A stretch of DNA of 64,000 nt from Acidobacteria bacterium UBA2994 (GCA_002346545.1 DEAA01000050.1:850-64849); one strand, 5' to 3'; numbered from the stretch's first letter, positions 55,711-64,000 are shown. Notes: generated by a model from the sequence alone, not told the origin. A program made the numbers and translations.

Positions 55711-56988
55711 CTAGCCCAGTCCAACCCGGAAAACGGTGAACAGCAGCCAGCACATGACGCTGCCAACGACGGCCATCGACAAACCCCAGGCCATGAGCTT
55801 ATTGAAGAGGGCGCGGCTGTCTTCGTGCTTGGGGGCGGCCGCTATGCACAGCGCGCCAAGCGTCGAGAGCGCCGACACGTCGACCATGTGGGCGCCGATG
55901 TTCATCGCCGACGCGATCGCCAGCGGCTCGACCCCGCCCAGCTGCTGCGCCAGGTCTGGCACGGTGGGGAGGAAAGCAGGCAGGACCACGCCGGACGTAC
56001 TGCTGTAGATCGAGATGAAGCCGGTCGTGAAGGCCATGACTGCGGTGACCGAGTTCGGGGTGGAGATGTCGGCCAGTAGACGCGTGAAGAGCGCCAACCC
56101 GCCGGTCTCTTCGAGAACCGAGATCAGCACGGTCATCCCGCAGACCATCATGATGACGCGCCACGGCATCAGCGACACCGCTTCGGTCTCGTCGCCCGCC
56201 TTCAGCACCGAGAGCAGGATCGCGCAGGCGAACGCGCCGAGACCAACGTCGACGTCGAAGAGCACGACGCTCGACAGCAAGGCGCCGATCACGCCGATGG
56301 TCAGCCAATGGCGGCGATCGAACGAGGTCGGCCCATCGGTCCCCTCCAAGCTCGGCACCTGCAGCTCGCCCTCGTGCCGCCGCCCAAGCAGCCGCAGCCC
56401 GCCGAACGCGAAGTAAGCACCGAAGACCACCACGGTGTGAGCAAGACCGTTGTGCAGGTAGGTAGCCAGCTCATGCCCCGGAAGACCGATGTCGTCCATC
56501 ACGCCGTTGACGATGATGCCGGCCGGGGCGAACGGCGAGAGCGCCGCGGCGTTGCCGCCGTGGCCGATCATGATGGCCATCCAGAAGGCGGGAATCCCCA
56601 CCTGCCCCGCGACGGCCATCCCCATCGGCGCCATCAGCGCGGTGGAGGCGATGCTCCCGGGCCCGATCGACGACAGCACGAACGAGAGCACGTAGAACAT
56701 GACCGGCATCACGCCGACGTTACCCCCGCACAACCGGACAGCTCGGTGCGCCACCAGATCAAGGGTGCCGTTGGCCTGGGCCTGAGAGAAAAGCAGGGTG
56801 ACACCGGCGAGGGTCATGAAGAGCCGGGTCGGGAACCCGGACATGACTTCCCGGGCCGTCATGTCGTCGAGGTAGACTCCGACCAGCCAGGCAAGCGCAA
56901 TCGCCAGGAAGCCAACGTGCAGCCGCACTGTGCAGCTGACCACGATGGCTACCAGAAGGGCGCCCAGCGACAGAGTAGCGGCATCCAT
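55711..56988 (-). CDS. Membrane carrier of the MatC/SLC13-like type
   Basis: 425 residues with about 11 TM helices. The region VRLHVGFLAIALAWLVGVYLDDMTAREVMSGFPTRLFMTLAGVTLLFSQAQANGTLD is the N-terminal domain of MatC-like dicarboxylate carriers. GPGSIASTALMAPMGMAVA and SSTSGVVLPAFLPTVPDL form the two re-entrant motifs of ion transporter-superfamily carriers. MatC was described in malonate metabolism of Rhizobium, which fits the neighbouring malonate transporter genes. ATG 56988 is chosen because the hydrophobic core starts there; an open frame to 57159 is not. Divergent from madL by 87 bp. Confidence 0.82.
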   Translation of the reverse strand: MDAATLSLGALLVAIVVSCTVRLHVGFLAIALAWLVGVYLDDMTAREVMSGFPTRLFMTLAGVTLLFSQAQANGTLDLVAHRAVRLCGGNVGVMPVMFYVLSFVLSSIGPGSIASTALMAPMGMAVAGQVGIPAFWMAIMIGHGGNAAALSPFAPAGIIVNGVMDDIGLPGHELATYLHNGLAHTVVVFGAYFAFGGLRLLGRRHEGELQVPSLEGTDGPTSFDRRHWLTIGVIGALLSSVVLFDVDVGLGAFACAILLSVLKAGDETEAVSLMPWRVIMMVCGMTVLISVLEETGGLALFTRLLADISTPNSVTAVMAFTTGFISIYSSTSGVVLPAFLPTVPDLAQQLGGVEPLAIASAMNIGAHMVDVSALSTLGALCIAAAPKHEDSRALFNKLMAWGLSMAVVGSVMCWLLFTVFRVGLG

Positions 56989-57075
56989 CGGGCAGGAGTA
57001 TAGCGGTCGGGGGGAGCGTTGTCGGACCGAGGCGGATCGGATAACGTCTCTGGCCGTCACGAGAGAGGAGAGGAC

Positions 57076-57447
57076 GTGGTCATTTACGGGGTCGCGCTGT
57101 TGTCGTTCTGCATGCTGGTCGGGGTCCTGGTCGGGGACCTGCTGGGCCAAATGATGCAAGTCGAAGCCAACGTCGGCGGGGTCGGCATCGCCATGCTGCT
57201 CCTGCTGTTACTGTCGAACCTGGGCGGAAAAGAAGCGGCGCTCAGCCCGATCACTGAGAAAGGATTGGGGTTCTGGAGCGCCATGTATATCCCGATCGTC
57301 GTGGCTATGGCGGCCCGCCAGAACGTCGCCGAGGCGCTTTCCGGCGGGTGGATGGCGATTGTCGCCGGCGTGGCGGCGGTGGCCGCCAGCTTCGCCATGA
57401 TTCCGGTACTGGCGCACTTCGGGCGGGAGCCTCGCGATGATTCTTGA
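57076..57447 (+). CDS. madL: Malonate transporter subunit MadL
   Basis: 123 residues with four TM helices. The start VVIYGVALLSFCMLVGVLVGDLLGQMM and GGVGIAMLLLLLL match MadL of Malonomonas-type sodium-dependent malonate uptake. It pairs with MadM to import malonate with Na+. GTG 57076 follows a very purine-rich GAGAGAGGAGAGGA. MadL's stop overlaps madM's start by 11 bp, indicating coupled translation. The malonate decarboxylase genes usually beside it are not in the window. Confidence 0.88.
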   Translation: MVIYGVALLSFCMLVGVLVGDLLGQMMQVEANVGGVGIAMLLLLLLSNLGGKEAALSPITEKGLGFWSAMYIPIVVAMAARQNVAEALSGGWMAIVAGVAAVAASFAMIPVLAHFGREPRDDS

Positions 57448-58201
57448 GACCCTGCAGCGTGTCCTGGAAACGAACGGGCTGATCACCGCCTTCATGTTCG
57501 TCGGCGGTCTGGTCTGGGTGTCCTATTGGGTCTCCGGCAACCTAACCCGGGGGAAGGTGCATGGCTCGGCGATCGCCATCGCCCTGGGTCTGGTCCTCGC
57601 CTGGTACGGCGGTGTCGCTACCGGCGGCAGCCGCGGTCTCTCAGACTTCCCGCTGCTGGCTGGCGTGGGTCTGATGGGCGGAGCCATGTTCCGCGACTTC
57701 GCCATCGTGGCCACCGCCTTCGGCGCCGATATCCGAGCGCTGAAGAGCGCTGGCGTTATCGGCGCGTTCTCGATCGTAATTGGCGTGGCGCTGTCGTTCG
57801 TAATTGGCGTTATCGTCGCCTTAGCCTTCGGCTACACCGACGCGATCGAACTGACGACGATTGGTGCTGGCGCGGCCACCTACATCGTAGGACCGGTAAC
57901 CGGCACCGCGCTGGGCGCGGGCAGCGACGTGATCGCGCTCAGCGTCGCGGCCGGGCTAACCAAGTCGGTGCTGGTCATGATCGGCACCCCCTTCGTCGCC
58001 GGCCGAATCGGGCTCAACAACCCGCACTCGGCGTTGATCTACGGCGGTCTTATGGGCACTACGAGTGGCGTCGCTGGCGGCCTGGCTGCCACCGATCCCA
58101 AACTCGTCCCATATGGCGCCATGACCGCGACCTTCTACACCGGCATGGGCTGCCTGCTGGCACCTTCATTGCTCTACCTGATGGTTCGGGCAATCGTGTA
58201 G
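57437..58201 (+). CDS. madM: Malonate transporter subunit MadM
   Basis: 254 residues with about eight TM helices. MadM elements are LITAFMFVGGLVWVSYWVSGNLTRGKVHGSAIAI, GVGLMGGAMFRDFAIVATAFGAD and GAGAATYIVGPVTGTALGAGSDVIALS. It forms the malonate:Na+ symporter with MadL. The start overlaps madL. The next gene on the opposite strand is modC, 11 bp beyond the stop, so the two operons are convergent. Confidence 0.9.
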   Translation: MILETLQRVLETNGLITAFMFVGGLVWVSYWVSGNLTRGKVHGSAIAIALGLVLAWYGGVATGGSRGLSDFPLLAGVGLMGGAMFRDFAIVATAFGADIRALKSAGVIGAFSIVIGVALSFVIGVIVALAFGYTDAIELTTIGAGAATYIVGPVTGTALGAGSDVIALSVAAGLTKSVLVMIGTPFVAGRIGLNNPHSALIYGGLMGTTSGVAGGLAATDPKLVPYGAMTATFYTGMGCLLAPSLLYLMVRAIV

Positions 58202-58211
58202 TCGTGCTTCG

Positions 58212-58880
58212 TCAGGCAGTGGGGCCACGGCGCACGACACGCCCCTGGTCGAGCACCAGGACCCAGTCGGCGATGGCGTTCACCTCAACGGGGTCGTGCG
58301 ACACGTAGATCATCGGGATCGAGAACTCATCTCGGATCCGGATCAGATACGGCAACACCCGCTCGCGCAGGGGCCGATCGAGCGCGGCCAGCGGCTCGTC
58401 CAACAGAAGCAGCGCGGGGGCAGCCACCAGCGCCCGGGCCAACGCCACCCGCTGGCGCTCGCCGCCAGACAGCTCACCCACCTCTCGCACGAGCATCTCG
58501 CCGATCTCCAGCAGCGCCACGACGGCGTCGAAGTCTGGACCAGCCCCGTCGACGGCGGAAAAAAGGATGTTGCGACGCACGTCCAAATGCGGAAACAGGG
58601 CGAGATCCTGCGGGACGTAGCCGACCCTCCGCTGGTGCGGCGGCAGCGCCAGCCCGATCGAGGTGTCGACCAGTCGATCAGAGCCGATCTCAATCACGCC
58701 TTCGTCGGGCCGCCGCAACCCGGCGATCGACTCCAGCACGGTCGTCTTGCCAGCCCCCGACGGCCCGAACAGCGCCACCACCCTTGCCTCCAAACGCTCT
58801 CGCACTTCGAGCGAAAAGGCACCCTGGCGCAGGACGAAGTCGAGCGTGATGGTCGACGACATCAGTGAACCGTCCTTCAA
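58212..58880 (-). CDS. modC: Molybdate ABC transporter ATPase (short ModC)
   Basis: 222 residues. Walker A GPSGAGKTTVL, Q-loop YVPQDLALFPHL, signature LSGGERQRVALARALV, Walker B LLLLDEPLAALD and switch His VSHD are all present. The usual C-terminal Mop/TOBE domain (about 70-120 residues) is missing. The ATG overlaps the modB stop by 4 bp, so 58880 is preferred over ATG 58862. A TOBE domain is found instead on the divergent regulator at 60437. Confidence 0.92.
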   Translation of the reverse strand: MKDGSLMSSTITLDFVLRQGAFSLEVRERLEARVVALFGPSGAGKTTVLESIAGLRRPDEGVIEIGSDRLVDTSIGLALPPHQRRVGYVPQDLALFPHLDVRRNILFSAVDGAGPDFDAVVALLEIGEMLVREVGELSGGERQRVALARALVAAPALLLLDEPLAALDRPLRERVLPYLIRIRDEFSIPMIYVSHDPVEVNAIADWVLVLDQGRVVRRGPTA

Positions 58881-59551
58881 GAAGGTCCGACGGGGGTGCT
58901 CTGGGTGGTGAAGCGATTGGCAAGAAACAAGGCGCCGAAGGCCAGTCCGGCCGATACCAACAGCAGGCTGAACGCAGTCGCGTCATCGCCGATGACGGTT
59001 GCGTTGTAGATGCCAACCGCGATCGTTCTGGTACTCGGGAGCGAACCGGCCACCAGAATGGTGGCGCCGAACTCACCCAACGCGCGGGAGAAGCCAAGCA
59101 GTGCGCCGGCGAGCACGCCCCGTCGGCAAAGCGGCAGGCTCACGCTCAAGAACACCCGGAGGGGCGGTGCGCCTAGCGTGGCGGCGATCTGCTCGTAGCG
59201 ACGGTCGATCTGCTCGAAGCCGGCCCGGGCCGACCGGACCAAGAGCGGCAGCCCCATCACGGCCATCGCGACTACCACCGCCTTCCAGGTGAACAGCACC
59301 TCCACGCCAAAATCGGAAAGCAGCGACCCGAGCGGCCCACGTCGACCCAGCAACTGCAGCAACACCAAACCCGTGGCCACCGGAGGCAGCACTAGTGGCA
59401 GCGAAACGAGGGTCTCAACCAGGGCCTGCCCAGGGAATCGCCGTCGCGCCAGCAGCCAGGCCAACGCGATCCCAGGGGGCAGCATGAGGGCGGTGGCCAG
59501 CGCGGCAAGGCCGACCGTGCGAGCCGAGATCAGGAGCAAATCCCCGGACAT
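58877..59551 (-). CDS. modB: Molybdate ABC transporter permease
   Basis: 224 residues with five TM helices. It has the EAA-type motif for binding the ATPase (GFEQIDRRYEQIAATLGAPPLRVFLSVSLPLCRRGV) and the usual ModB run LVETLVSLPLVLPPVATGLVLLQLLGRRGPLG, GFSRALGEFGATILVAG. It forms the channel for molybdate or tungstate. Adjacent to modA (1 bp gap) and overlapping modC. Confidence 0.93.
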   Translation of the reverse strand: MSGDLLLISARTVGLAALATALMLPPGIALAWLLARRRFPGQALVETLVSLPLVLPPVATGLVLLQLLGRRGPLGSLLSDFGVEVLFTWKAVVVAMAVMGLPLLVRSARAGFEQIDRRYEQIAATLGAPPLRVFLSVSLPLCRRGVLAGALLGFSRALGEFGATILVAGSLPSTRTIAVGIYNATVIGDDATAFSLLLVSAGLAFGALFLANRFTTQSTPVGPS

Positions 59552-59552
59552 C

Positions 59553-60332
59553 TCAGTGACGCTCCGTCAGGCCGAACCCGGCCGCCTCGAATACCCGACG
59601 GCCGGCCTCGCCGGACAAATAGTCCAGGAAACGACGTGCGTCAGCGACCATCGCCGAGTCGGTCAGCACCGCTGCCGGATAGGTGATCTGGGGCCCCCTA
59701 GACGCAGGGACCACGAAAAGCGTGGTCACCCGCGAGGTCGACCGGGCATCGGTGTCATACACGATGCCGACGTCGGCGTCGCCAGCCTCGACCGTAGCCA
59801 GCGCGGCCCGAACATTCTGGGTGGGAAAGAGTCGGGGCGCGAGGAGGTTCCACAACCCCTCCGTCTTGAGATAGGCGCGCGCATACACGCCCGCCGGCAC
59901 GGCGGACGGATCGGCGATGGCGATCCGCGCCGCGGCGACCTCAAGGAGGTCTGCCGGAGCGGCGACCGCCAGCGTGCTCCCGGCCGGTGCGACGAATGCC
60001 AGACGGTTCGACAACAGATCGACTGGACCTGGATCGGCAACCCGACCGGCAGCGACAACCCGCTCCATCTGGAATCGGTCGGCGCTAATGAACAGGTCCA
60101 CCGGCGCACCATTGACGATCTGAGCAGCCAGGACACTGGATGCGGCGAAGTTGAGCTCGACCAGCGCCCCGCCCGACAGACGGTAGGAGGCCGCGAGCGG
60201 CTCCATGACCGACGTTAGACTAGCGGCTACGGACACCACGAGGGGCCCCTCGGCTCCGACGTCCGCCTCGTCCACTCCCTGGCACCCGCTCAGGGTCAAG
60301 CCTACGATGGCGGCGAGCCATTTAAACCTCAT
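59553..60332 (-). CDS. modA: Molybdate-binding lipoprotein
   Basis: 259 residues with a lipobox (LTLSGCQG) and the ModA-type solute-binding fold: VSVAASLTSVMEPLAASY, LNFAASSVLAAQIVNGAPVDLFISAD, DTDARSTSRVTTLFVVPAS. It captures molybdate or tungstate in the periplasm and delivers it to ModBC. It is first in the modABC operon, divergent from the HTH-TOBE regulator. Binding of both oxyanions cannot be separated by sequence. Confidence 0.92.
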   Translation of the reverse strand: MRFKWLAAIVGLTLSGCQGVDEADVGAEGPLVVSVAASLTSVMEPLAASYRLSGGALVELNFAASSVLAAQIVNGAPVDLFISADRFQMERVVAAGRVADPGPVDLLSNRLAFVAPAGSTLAVAAPADLLEVAAARIAIADPSAVPAGVYARAYLKTEGLWNLLAPRLFPTQNVRAALATVEAGDADVGIVYDTDARSTSRVTTLFVVPASRGPQITYPAAVLTDSAMVADARRFLDYLSGEAGRRVFEAAGFGLTERH

Positions 60333-60336
60333 TAAC

Positions 60337-60395
60337 AGACCAATTTAGTATGATTAGAATCGATTATCAAAATGATTTTAGTTGATTATAGACCT
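60337..60395. promoter_or_regulatory. AT-rich operator-like region with GATT repeats
   Basis: A 104-bp divergent gap, unusually AT-rich for this genome. GATTA/T starts occur at 60352, 60362, 60374 and 60384, spaced 10, 12 and 10 bp, one helical turn apart. The sequence GATTAGAATCGATTAT is repeated in a near copy (GATTTTAGTTGATTAT, from 60374). It probably binds the divergent regulator or holds overlapping promoters for modA and the regulator. Confidence 0.6.
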
Positions 60396-60436
60396 ATGCA
60401 GACTTCCCTACACTCCCGTCTTCGAGGTGAGGACCA

Positions 60437-60874
60437 ATGGCTCGCCTGACCGTTCGCCAGGCCGCGGACCGGCTTGGCGTCGGCTACTCGACACTGAAGC
60501 AATGGATCTACAGCGGCAGTGTCCGCACCACCCTGACCGAGGGCGGACATCACCGGATCACCGAGTCCGAAGTGGAGCGGCTGCAGGCCAAGTCGGGGCG
60601 TCCGACCAGACGACGCGCGCGGCGTGAGCGACCGGGCGGCGTCATGATGCTCGTCAGCGGCAGGAATCGATTACGCGGGGTGGTGGACGAAGTGCGACGC
60701 GAAGGGCTCGTGGCGCAGGTGCGACTGCGCATCGGCGACCAGACCCTAACTGCGGTCATCACCCGTGATGCCCTCGACGAACTGGGCCTCAAGCGCGGCG
60801 ATGAAGCCACCGCGCTGGTCAAGGCCACCGAGGTCATGGTCGCCAGGGAGCTACCGGCCGGGCGCGGTGGCTAA
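60437..60874 (+). CDS. HTH (excisionase/MerR-like) plus TOBE domain molybdate regulator
   Basis: 145 residues. The N-terminal DNA-binding part is LTVRQAADRLGVGYSTLKQWIYSGSVRTTLTEGGHHRI, an excisionase/MerR-like winged helix. After an Arg-rich linker (GRPTRRRARRER) the TOBE/Mop domain reads VSGRNRLRGVVDEVRREGLVAQVRLRIGDQTLTAVITRDALDEL, a molybdate/tungstate-binding fold. It acts like a small ModE. Divergent position suggests it controls modABC and perhaps itself. RBS GAGGTGAGGA precedes the ATG. Confidence 0.88.
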   Translation: MARLTVRQAADRLGVGYSTLKQWIYSGSVRTTLTEGGHHRITESEVERLQAKSGRPTRRRARRERPGGVMMLVSGRNRLRGVVDEVRREGLVAQVRLRIGDQTLTAVITRDALDELGLKRGDEATALVKATEVMVARELPAGRGG

Positions 60875-60892
60875 ATGCCGACTCGATAGCGT

Positions 60893-61408
60893 CTACCGGG
60901 TGAACGTCGCGGGCAGGATCGACTGGAGTTGCAGTCCCCAGTGCCCGTTCTGGTTCGTCACGACGTAGAGGGCTGGCACCGTCGAATAGGGACTGCCACC
61001 GGCGGTGTGCCGACTGAAGACGATGCGAAAATGCACCTTATCGGCTGCTACCTGCACCGCTTCGGCCAAGTCGAGGGTCGAGTGATCCCAGCCGGTCTGT
61101 CGCAGCGCCTCGAAGTCGGTGACGATATCTTCGGGCGTCTCTCGCACCACGACCTGGCCGTTCTGGCCCAAGCTGAGCCGCGGGAAGTTGCTGACGGCGG
61201 CAACGGCATCGTTGTCGCCGGCGTTCCACGCCCGGAAGTACTCCTCGAGCGCCGTCCGCGCCGCCGCCTCGTGTTCACGGTCCGCGTCCTGAGCACTCGC
61301 CGAACTGGCCACCGCGAGGCTCCCGATAACAATCAGAGCCAGCGCACAGAGCCGGTGAACAATCACGGGTCGGCGGGCGTAGATCCGTGCAAAAATGCCG
61401 TTCCTCAT
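60893..61408 (-). CDS. Exported NTF2-like/DUF4440 protein
   Basis: 171 residues with a signal peptide (LCALALIVIGSLAVASSASAQ). The mature domain reads EHEAAARTALEEYFRAWNAGDNDAVAAVSNFP and VVVRETPEDIVTDFEALRQ, the cone-shaped SnoaL/NTF2 fold common in DUF4440-type proteins. Function unknown. The chosen ATG is at 61408, where the signal peptide begins; an open frame to 61513 is not conserved. It is divergent from the PVA-dehydrogenase-like gene by 52 bp. Confidence 0.75.
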   Translation of the reverse strand: MRNGIFARIYARRPVIVHRLCALALIVIGSLAVASSASAQDADREHEAAARTALEEYFRAWNAGDNDAVAAVSNFPRLSLGQNGQVVVRETPEDIVTDFEALRQTGWDHSTLDLAEAVQVAADKVHFRIVFSRHTAGGSPYSTVPALYVVTNQNGHWGLQLQSILPATFTR

Positions 61409-61460
61409 GGGCACACTCCTAGAACCCCAGTGTAGACCGAACTGCGAACGAGGTATATCG

Positions 61461-63293
61461 ATGCGAAACGCCGCGTGCCTGTCCCTTGGCTTCTGGCTCT
61501 TACTCTCTGGCACATCGGCCTGGGCGCAACAAGCCCCCGACGGCGCGGACGTCTATGCCGCCCACTGCGAGCGGTGCCATAGCGATACGCTGCCGCGGAT
61601 GCCGACGCGCGATGCGCTGGCCGAGCGAGAGGCAAGCGACATCGCCCTGGCCATCACGAACGGGGTCATGCGGCAGTTCGGCGCACTGCTGACGGCAGCA
61701 GAACGCCGGGCGGTGGCCGAGTTCTTGGCTGGCGACCCGCCCGGCACCTTGACCGATGCGACGCCCGAGTTTCCCGCATCCGCCTACTGCGTCGACGAAC
61801 CGCCACGACTGGATCTCTCTCGAGCGACCTGGAATGGATGGGGCGCGGGCCTCGAGAACCGTCGCTTCCAGACCGCCGACGCCGCCGGCCTGACTGCTAG
61901 TGACGTCGAACATCTGACACTTAAATGGGCCTTCGGCTTCCCCAACGTGTCGGCCGCCGGCAGCCAGCCCACGATCGTCGATGGCCGGGTGTTGGTGGGC
62001 ACTCGCACCGGGTTGGTCTATGCGCTCGATGCCGACACCGGGTGCGTCTACTGGACCCACGAGGCGCCCGGTGGGGTGCGTACCGCCGTTTCAGTGGGTC
62101 CGCACGCCGAGGGCGGCTTCACCGCCTACTTCGGCGATTCGCTGGCCTCAACCCATGCGGTAGACGTGGCCACTGGTGAGTTGCGCTGGTCGGCGAGGAT
62201 AGAGGATCACCCTGCCGCTGTGCTCACGGGCGCACCCACCCTGCACGACGGCACGCTCTACGTTCCGGTGTCCTCACTAGAGGAGGTCTCGGCTGCGGAT
62301 CCGCGCTACGAGTGCTGCACCTTCCGCGGAAGCGTGGTCGCCCTAGACGCAGCAAACGGCGAACGTCGGTGGAAGACCTACGTCGTGGAGCAGGAACCTC
62401 AGCCGACGGTCACCAATGCCATCGGAGCCCAGAACTACGGCCCCTCCGGCGCCGCGATCTGGTCTGCGCCAACTCTCGATCCGGATCGCGGCCTGCTCTA
62501 CGTAGCGACCGGCGACGCCTATTCCGATCCACCAGCGCCGGAAAGCGATGCGATCGTAGCCCTGGCCATGGACACCGGTGAGGTGCGATGGGTCACCCAG
62601 ACGACTGAGGGCGACGCGTTCAATCTCGGCTGCTCGTCCGACAACCCGATCGCTCGCGCCAACTGTCCAGAGTCCGACGGACCGGACGTCGACTACGGCA
62701 GCTCGCCGGCCCTCGTCACTGACGCGTCGGGAAACGGGCTCGTTTTGGCAGGACAGAAGTCCGGGGTGCTTCATGCCATGCGACCCGAAGATGGCTCGCT
62801 GGTGTGGAGCACGCGGGTCTCCGAAGGCGGACTGCTGGGCGGAATCGAGTGGGGCTTCGCCACCGACGGTGAGCAGGTGTATCTCTCCCTCTCGGATGCC
62901 CTGGAGCGCCCGCCGGGCGAGGCCGGCGGGGTCACCGCGGTCCGCGTAGACGATGGTGCGGTGGTCTGGCATGCGCCGCCGGTGCAGGACACCTGTGGCG
63001 GGCGGGAAGGCTGCCACACCGCGCAACCCGCCGCCGCGACCGTGATTCCCGGCGTCGCGTTCGCCGGCAGTCTAGATGGGCACCTGCGTGCTCACGACGT
63101 CGAGGACGGCCGGATCATCTGGGACGTCGATACCGGACGGTCGTTCCAGACCGTTAACGGCGTGGAGGCGAAGGGTGGCGCGATCAACGGTCCCGGCCCC
63201 ACCGTCGTCGACGGGATGGTATTCGTCGTCTCCGGCTACTCTACCTTTGGCATGATGGGCGGCAACGTGCTCCTGGCCTTCGGGCTAGAGTAG
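61461..63293 (+). CDS. Cytochrome c-PQQ propeller fusion (PVA dehydrogenase-like)
   Basis: 610 residues with a signal peptide ending SGTSAWAQ. An N-terminal cytochrome c domain has CERCH (Cys36, Cys39, His40) and a Met ligand in VMRQFG. The propeller entry is WNGWGAGLENRRFQTADAAGLTASDVEHLTLKW. Cys pair ECCTF, AIWSAPTLDPDRGLLYVATGDAYSDPP and GLLGGIEWGFATDGE belong to the polyvinyl-alcohol dehydrogenase-type quinohemoprotein group. It oxidises secondary or polyol-type alcohols and hands electrons to its own heme. The actual substrate is unknown. Confidence 0.85.
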   Translation: MRNAACLSLGFWLLLSGTSAWAQQAPDGADVYAAHCERCHSDTLPRMPTRDALAEREASDIALAITNGVMRQFGALLTAAERRAVAEFLAGDPPGTLTDATPEFPASAYCVDEPPRLDLSRATWNGWGAGLENRRFQTADAAGLTASDVEHLTLKWAFGFPNVSAAGSQPTIVDGRVLVGTRTGLVYALDADTGCVYWTHEAPGGVRTAVSVGPHAEGGFTAYFGDSLASTHAVDVATGELRWSARIEDHPAAVLTGAPTLHDGTLYVPVSSLEEVSAADPRYECCTFRGSVVALDAANGERRWKTYVVEQEPQPTVTNAIGAQNYGPSGAAIWSAPTLDPDRGLLYVATGDAYSDPPAPESDAIVALAMDTGEVRWVTQTTEGDAFNLGCSSDNPIARANCPESDGPDVDYGSSPALVTDASGNGLVLAGQKSGVLHAMRPEDGSLVWSTRVSEGGLLGGIEWGFATDGEQVYLSLSDALERPPGEAGGVTAVRVDDGAVVWHAPPVQDTCGGREGCHTAQPAAATVIPGVAFAGSLDGHLRAHDVEDGRIIWDVDTGRSFQTVNGVEAKGGAINGPGPTVVDGMVFVVSGYSTFGMMGGNVLLAFGLE

Positions 63294-63405
63294 CGGCCAG
63301 CCGAGCGTCGGCGGGTGCCGGGCGCAAACCGACCGTCGTGTTAGGATGGCGCCCACTTTCGTCAGCCGGCCGGGACATCTCCGTCAGAACCTGGGAGCCG
63401 TCGAC

Positions 63406-64000
63406 ATGCCGCTTCGCCCGATCTCCGCACTTGCGGTCCTCGTCGCCGTGGGTGTCGTGCTGGTCGCACCACCCCCGAATCTCACAGCCGCCGAGGGCCC
63501 CTCTCTGATAGGGGGCGGTCCGCTCGCCTTCGGGCCGGACGACGTGTTGTTCATCGCCGACAATGCCGGAGCCAGGATCGTCGCGCTCGAGCTCGGCGAC
63601 GCCGTGGCCGGCGCGACCCCCGGCACCAGCGAGATCGAGGGCATCGACCGTTATATCGCGGCGCGTCTGGGAACAGACGCGAGCGAGATCCGGATTCACG
63701 ACCTCGCCATCAGCCCGACGTCGCGGAACGCGTTCATCTCGGTGTCCCGGGGTCGGGGCGCCGGAGCGACCCCGGTACTGCTCCGGGTAGACGGCGCGAG
63801 CGCGGTCGAAGTGATCAAGATCAACCAGCTCAGCTTCACCGAGATCAGCCTCCCCAACGTACCGGCGGCTGACCCGGCGGCTCGACGGAACCCGCGCGCC
63901 TCGTCGGTCACCGACATGGCGTATGTCGACGGCCAGCTGTTCATCGCCGGACTGTCGAACGAGGAGTTCGCCTCGAAGCTCCGGTCGGTAAACTATCCGT
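63406..64000 (+). CDS. Exported protein, cut by the right edge
   Basis: A 198-codon open frame that runs off the window. It begins with a signal peptide (ISALAVLVAVGVVLVAPPPNLTAA) and GGGAG-type ribosome binding site, then LIGGGPLAFGPDDVLFIADNAGARIVALEL and IRIHDLAISPTSRNAFISVSRG, which look like blades of a secreted NHL- or beta-propeller-type protein. It starts 112 bp after the PQQ gene. No family named from the visible part. The C-terminus is missing. Confidence 0.7.
   Translation, partial: MPLRPISALAVLVAVGVVLVAPPPNLTAAEGPSLIGGGPLAFGPDDVLFIADNAGARIVALELGDAVAGATPGTSEIEGIDRYIAARLGTDASEIRIHDLAISPTSRNAFISVSRGRGAGATPVLLRVDGASAVEVIKINQLSFTEISLPNVPAADPAARRNPRASSVTDMAYVDGQLFIAGLSNEEFASKLRSVNYP

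Overview
The window is about 64 kb of GC-rich DNA from a Gram-negative, respiring bacterium. It has lipoproteins, a Tat-type signal, c-type cytochromes and many exported enzymes. Three things point towards an Acidobacteriota-like genome, probably of the Vicinamibacteria type: several PQQ beta-propeller dehydrogenases with cytochrome partners, an exported HExxH protease of the DUF5117/DUF4953 kind, and a fused AccD-AccA carboxyltransferase. That placement is an inference from gene content; no rRNA is present. I see no tRNA, rRNA, CRISPR array, insertion sequence or prophage.

Layout. 1-1151 is a gene graveyard: a broken Sel1-repeat gene and a broken histidine-kinase fragment fused to a short RuvC/Cas9-like N-terminus. 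1172-8324 holds NhaC and Tet-type transporters, the large exported metalloprotease and a B12-binding-type radical SAM enzyme. 8650-12574 is a tightly coupled operon of a P1 peptidase, a sodium:solute symporter and a DASS carrier. 12571-20528 holds a TauD-type dioxygenase, nitronate monooxygenase, a small exported operon (30-residue membrane peptide, DUF4412-like protein, double VOC protein), a CPA1 antiporter, ProC and a YdjM-like membrane hydrolase. 20851-28975 holds a cyclase-family lipoprotein, a SleB-type hydrolase, two PQQ propeller proteins, ArgG, a heme A synthase and YggT. 29079-39141 holds fused AccDA, a cytochrome c/PQQ dehydrogenase pair with a lanthanide-type Asp-x-Asp, membrane proteins, a BON protein and enolase. 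39626-50970 holds a FixLJ-like two-component system, MsrA, a deaminase, a HAD phosphatase, a SelW-like selenoprotein, SoxCD, an exported methyltransferase, gamma-glutamyltransferase and a transketolase. 51059-58201 holds a DUF255 protein without its CxxC, a broken DUF4149 gene, an OsmC-like selenoprotein, an aromatic amino acid decarboxylase, a SixA-like protein, a carboxylate carrier and MadLM. 58212-60874 is a molybdate system, modABC with a divergent HTH-TOBE regulator. The right end holds a PVA-dehydrogenase-like cytochrome-PQQ fusion and an exported protein cut by the window edge.

The most notable result is two genes that an ordinary ORF search splits or misses because an in-frame TGA stands where the redox cysteine belongs. 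The SelW/Rdx protein at 44420-44647 has CxxU. The OsmC protein at 53094-53588 has Sec at the first catalytic Cys position. Each TGA is followed, 22 and 25 nt later, by a hairpin that fits the bacterial SECIS rules. The organism therefore very probably makes selenocysteine, although selABC/selD lie outside the window. Molybdate uptake and the molybdenum enzyme SoxC also fit together. Three other reading frames have stops that are not selenocysteine; they are decayed genes.
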